From positions 248,001 to 312,000 of the forward strand of contig NZ_VNHS01000010.1 in assembly GCF_008124765.1 (NCBI RefSeq): 64,000 nt of DNA. The letters are read 5' to 3'. This stretch comes from Paenibacillus methanolicus (GTDB lineage: Bacteria; Bacillota; Bacilli; Paenibacillales; Paenibacillaceae). Shown here in pieces: positions 63,518 through 64,000 of the stretch. Numbering within the stretch: position 1 is the first letter of the stretch; every line of letters starts with the position of its first letter. A program made the translations under genes and the position numbers. The notes beneath the pieces are model-generated. The model saw only the letters and a program-made list of their open reading frames with translations, was not told where the DNA came from and made no database searches.

Positions 63518-64000
63518 TTATTCCCCCTGCGGAATCGCGATTGCGAACGACTGCGCGCCTTCCGAGCCCGGGGCGATCTCGTATTTCTGGAATACGACGA
63601 TGGCTTGTTTTCCCTCAATATAAAAAGTCGGTTCCGCCGAAATGCCTTCGAACGCGTAGACGGCGGCGTTCGCCTTCTTCGCGATCTGGGCGCGAATCGC
63701 TTCGTTCACGACCGTTTCGTAGTTCTCGCCGAACAGATCGGCCAGCGTCATGCGCGATGCCGCTGCGCCGTCCTTCACGTTATAGGCGTCGATGCGGTCG
63801 CCCCGGTCGTAGGAGCGGTACGTCTCGAGCTCGAATGACAGGATGCCGGAAGTATTGGCGTGCACGGCATAGTCGATGACCAGCTCGTATTTATGGAAAG
63901 GATAACCGCCCTTCTTCGCCTTGGCGTAATCGACGCGCGCGACTTGCTTCAGCAGCTCGATGTCCTCGGCGGCATGGCGCGCGATGATATCGTTCAGCTC
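63518..64000 (-). CDS. C-terminal part of a DUF3298/RsiV-like protein, cut by the window
   Basis: The frame is open from the right edge (first residues ELNDIIARHAAEDIELL) to the stop at 63518, 160 residues. It contains YELVIDYAVHANTSGILSFELETY, then MTLADLFGENYETVVNEAIRAQI, and ends FYIEGKQAIVVFQKYEIAPGSEG with AIPQGE. This is the DUF3298 pattern found in secreted proteins and in the anti-sigma factor RsiV. The N-terminus, where a signal or anchor would be, is outside the window. Confidence 0.8.
   Translation of the reverse strand, partial: ELNDIIARHAAEDIELLKQVARVDYAKAKKGGYPFHKYELVIDYAVHANTSGILSFELETYRSYDRGDRIDAYNVKDGAAASRMTLADLFGENYETVVNEAIRAQIAKKANAAVYAFEGISAEPTFYIEGKQAIVVFQKYEIAPGSEGAQSFAIAIPQGE

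Overview
The window looks like chromosomal DNA of a GC-rich, spore-forming member of the Bacillales, most likely Paenibacillaceae (Paenibacillus or Cohnella type). Evidence: strong GGAGG-type ribosome binding sites, frequent GTG and TTG starts, sporulation genes (gamma-type SASP, ytxC, sda, a YheC/YheD-like ATP-grasp), a Firmicute primosome (dnaB-dnaI), Gram-positive cis-elements (T-box, S-box, ydaO c-di-AMP riboswitch, Rex operator) and a Bce-type antibiotic-response module. No rRNA, tRNA, prophage, insertion sequence or CRISPR array was recognised. This is core and housekeeping chromosome rather than an accessory island.

Layout. 1-7.7 kb: soluble chemoreceptor, gamma SASP, ECF sigma factor, 3D-domain cell-wall protein, thrS behind a T-box, ytxC. 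7.8-10.1 kb: diguanylate cyclase and mqnC (futalosine menaquinone pathway). 10.4-14.1 kb: methionine genes metA, metI and a MalY/PatB-type beta-lyase, with an S-box ahead of metA. 14.5-22.7 kb: corA, UMF1-type MFS carrier, LysR regulator, hisJ, CDF metal exporter, EamA transporter, DUF695-RraB protein, HxlR regulator. 22.9-27.6 kb: sdhCAB and a divergent LysR regulator. 27.7-31.4 kb: ktrB-ktrA-antiporter operon under a c-di-AMP riboswitch. 31.7-37.3 kb: CPBP protease, uvrC, a small membrane protein, rsgA with an elaborate leader. 37.6-43.4 kb: sulfate ABC transporter (sbp-cysT-cysW-cysA-DUF2292) and a second, divergent, non-lipidated sulfate-binding protein. 43.5-48.6 kb: dnaI, dnaB, a degenerate alpha/beta hydrolase, yuiB-like gene, hemQ. 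48.7-54.7 kb: GH26 mannanase, NADH dehydrogenase II, ferredoxin-NADP reductase, a zinc-ribbon protein, sda with a DnaA-box cluster, the ATP-grasp protein. 54.8-59.5 kb: complete Bce module (response regulator, kinase, ATPase, permease). 59.5-64 kb: a 760-bp repeat island, transglutaminase-like protein, aldo/keto reductase, DUF1697 protein and a truncated DUF3298-type gene.

Functional themes are respiration (mqnC, sdhCAB, ndh, FNR, hemQ), sulfur supply (sulfate uptake feeding the methionine genes), ion homeostasis (corA, CDF, Ktr, antiporter) and replication and sporulation control (dnaB, dnaI, sda).

The most unusual content is intergenic. One family of roughly 45-59 bp elements occurs at about eight places (18.0, 23.7 twice, 26.5, 27.7, 31.6 and 46.3 kb). 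It keeps ATTGG(A/T)TTG and GCATT blocks, while the closing stem changes in a base-paired way (GCTGA/TCAGC, GCGGA/TCCGC, GCCGA/TCGGC, GCACA/TGTGC), which suggests selection for a fold. Two other repeat families, a dual-terminator leader before rsgA and a hairpin that hides the ribosome binding site of the zinc-ribbon gene also merit attention.
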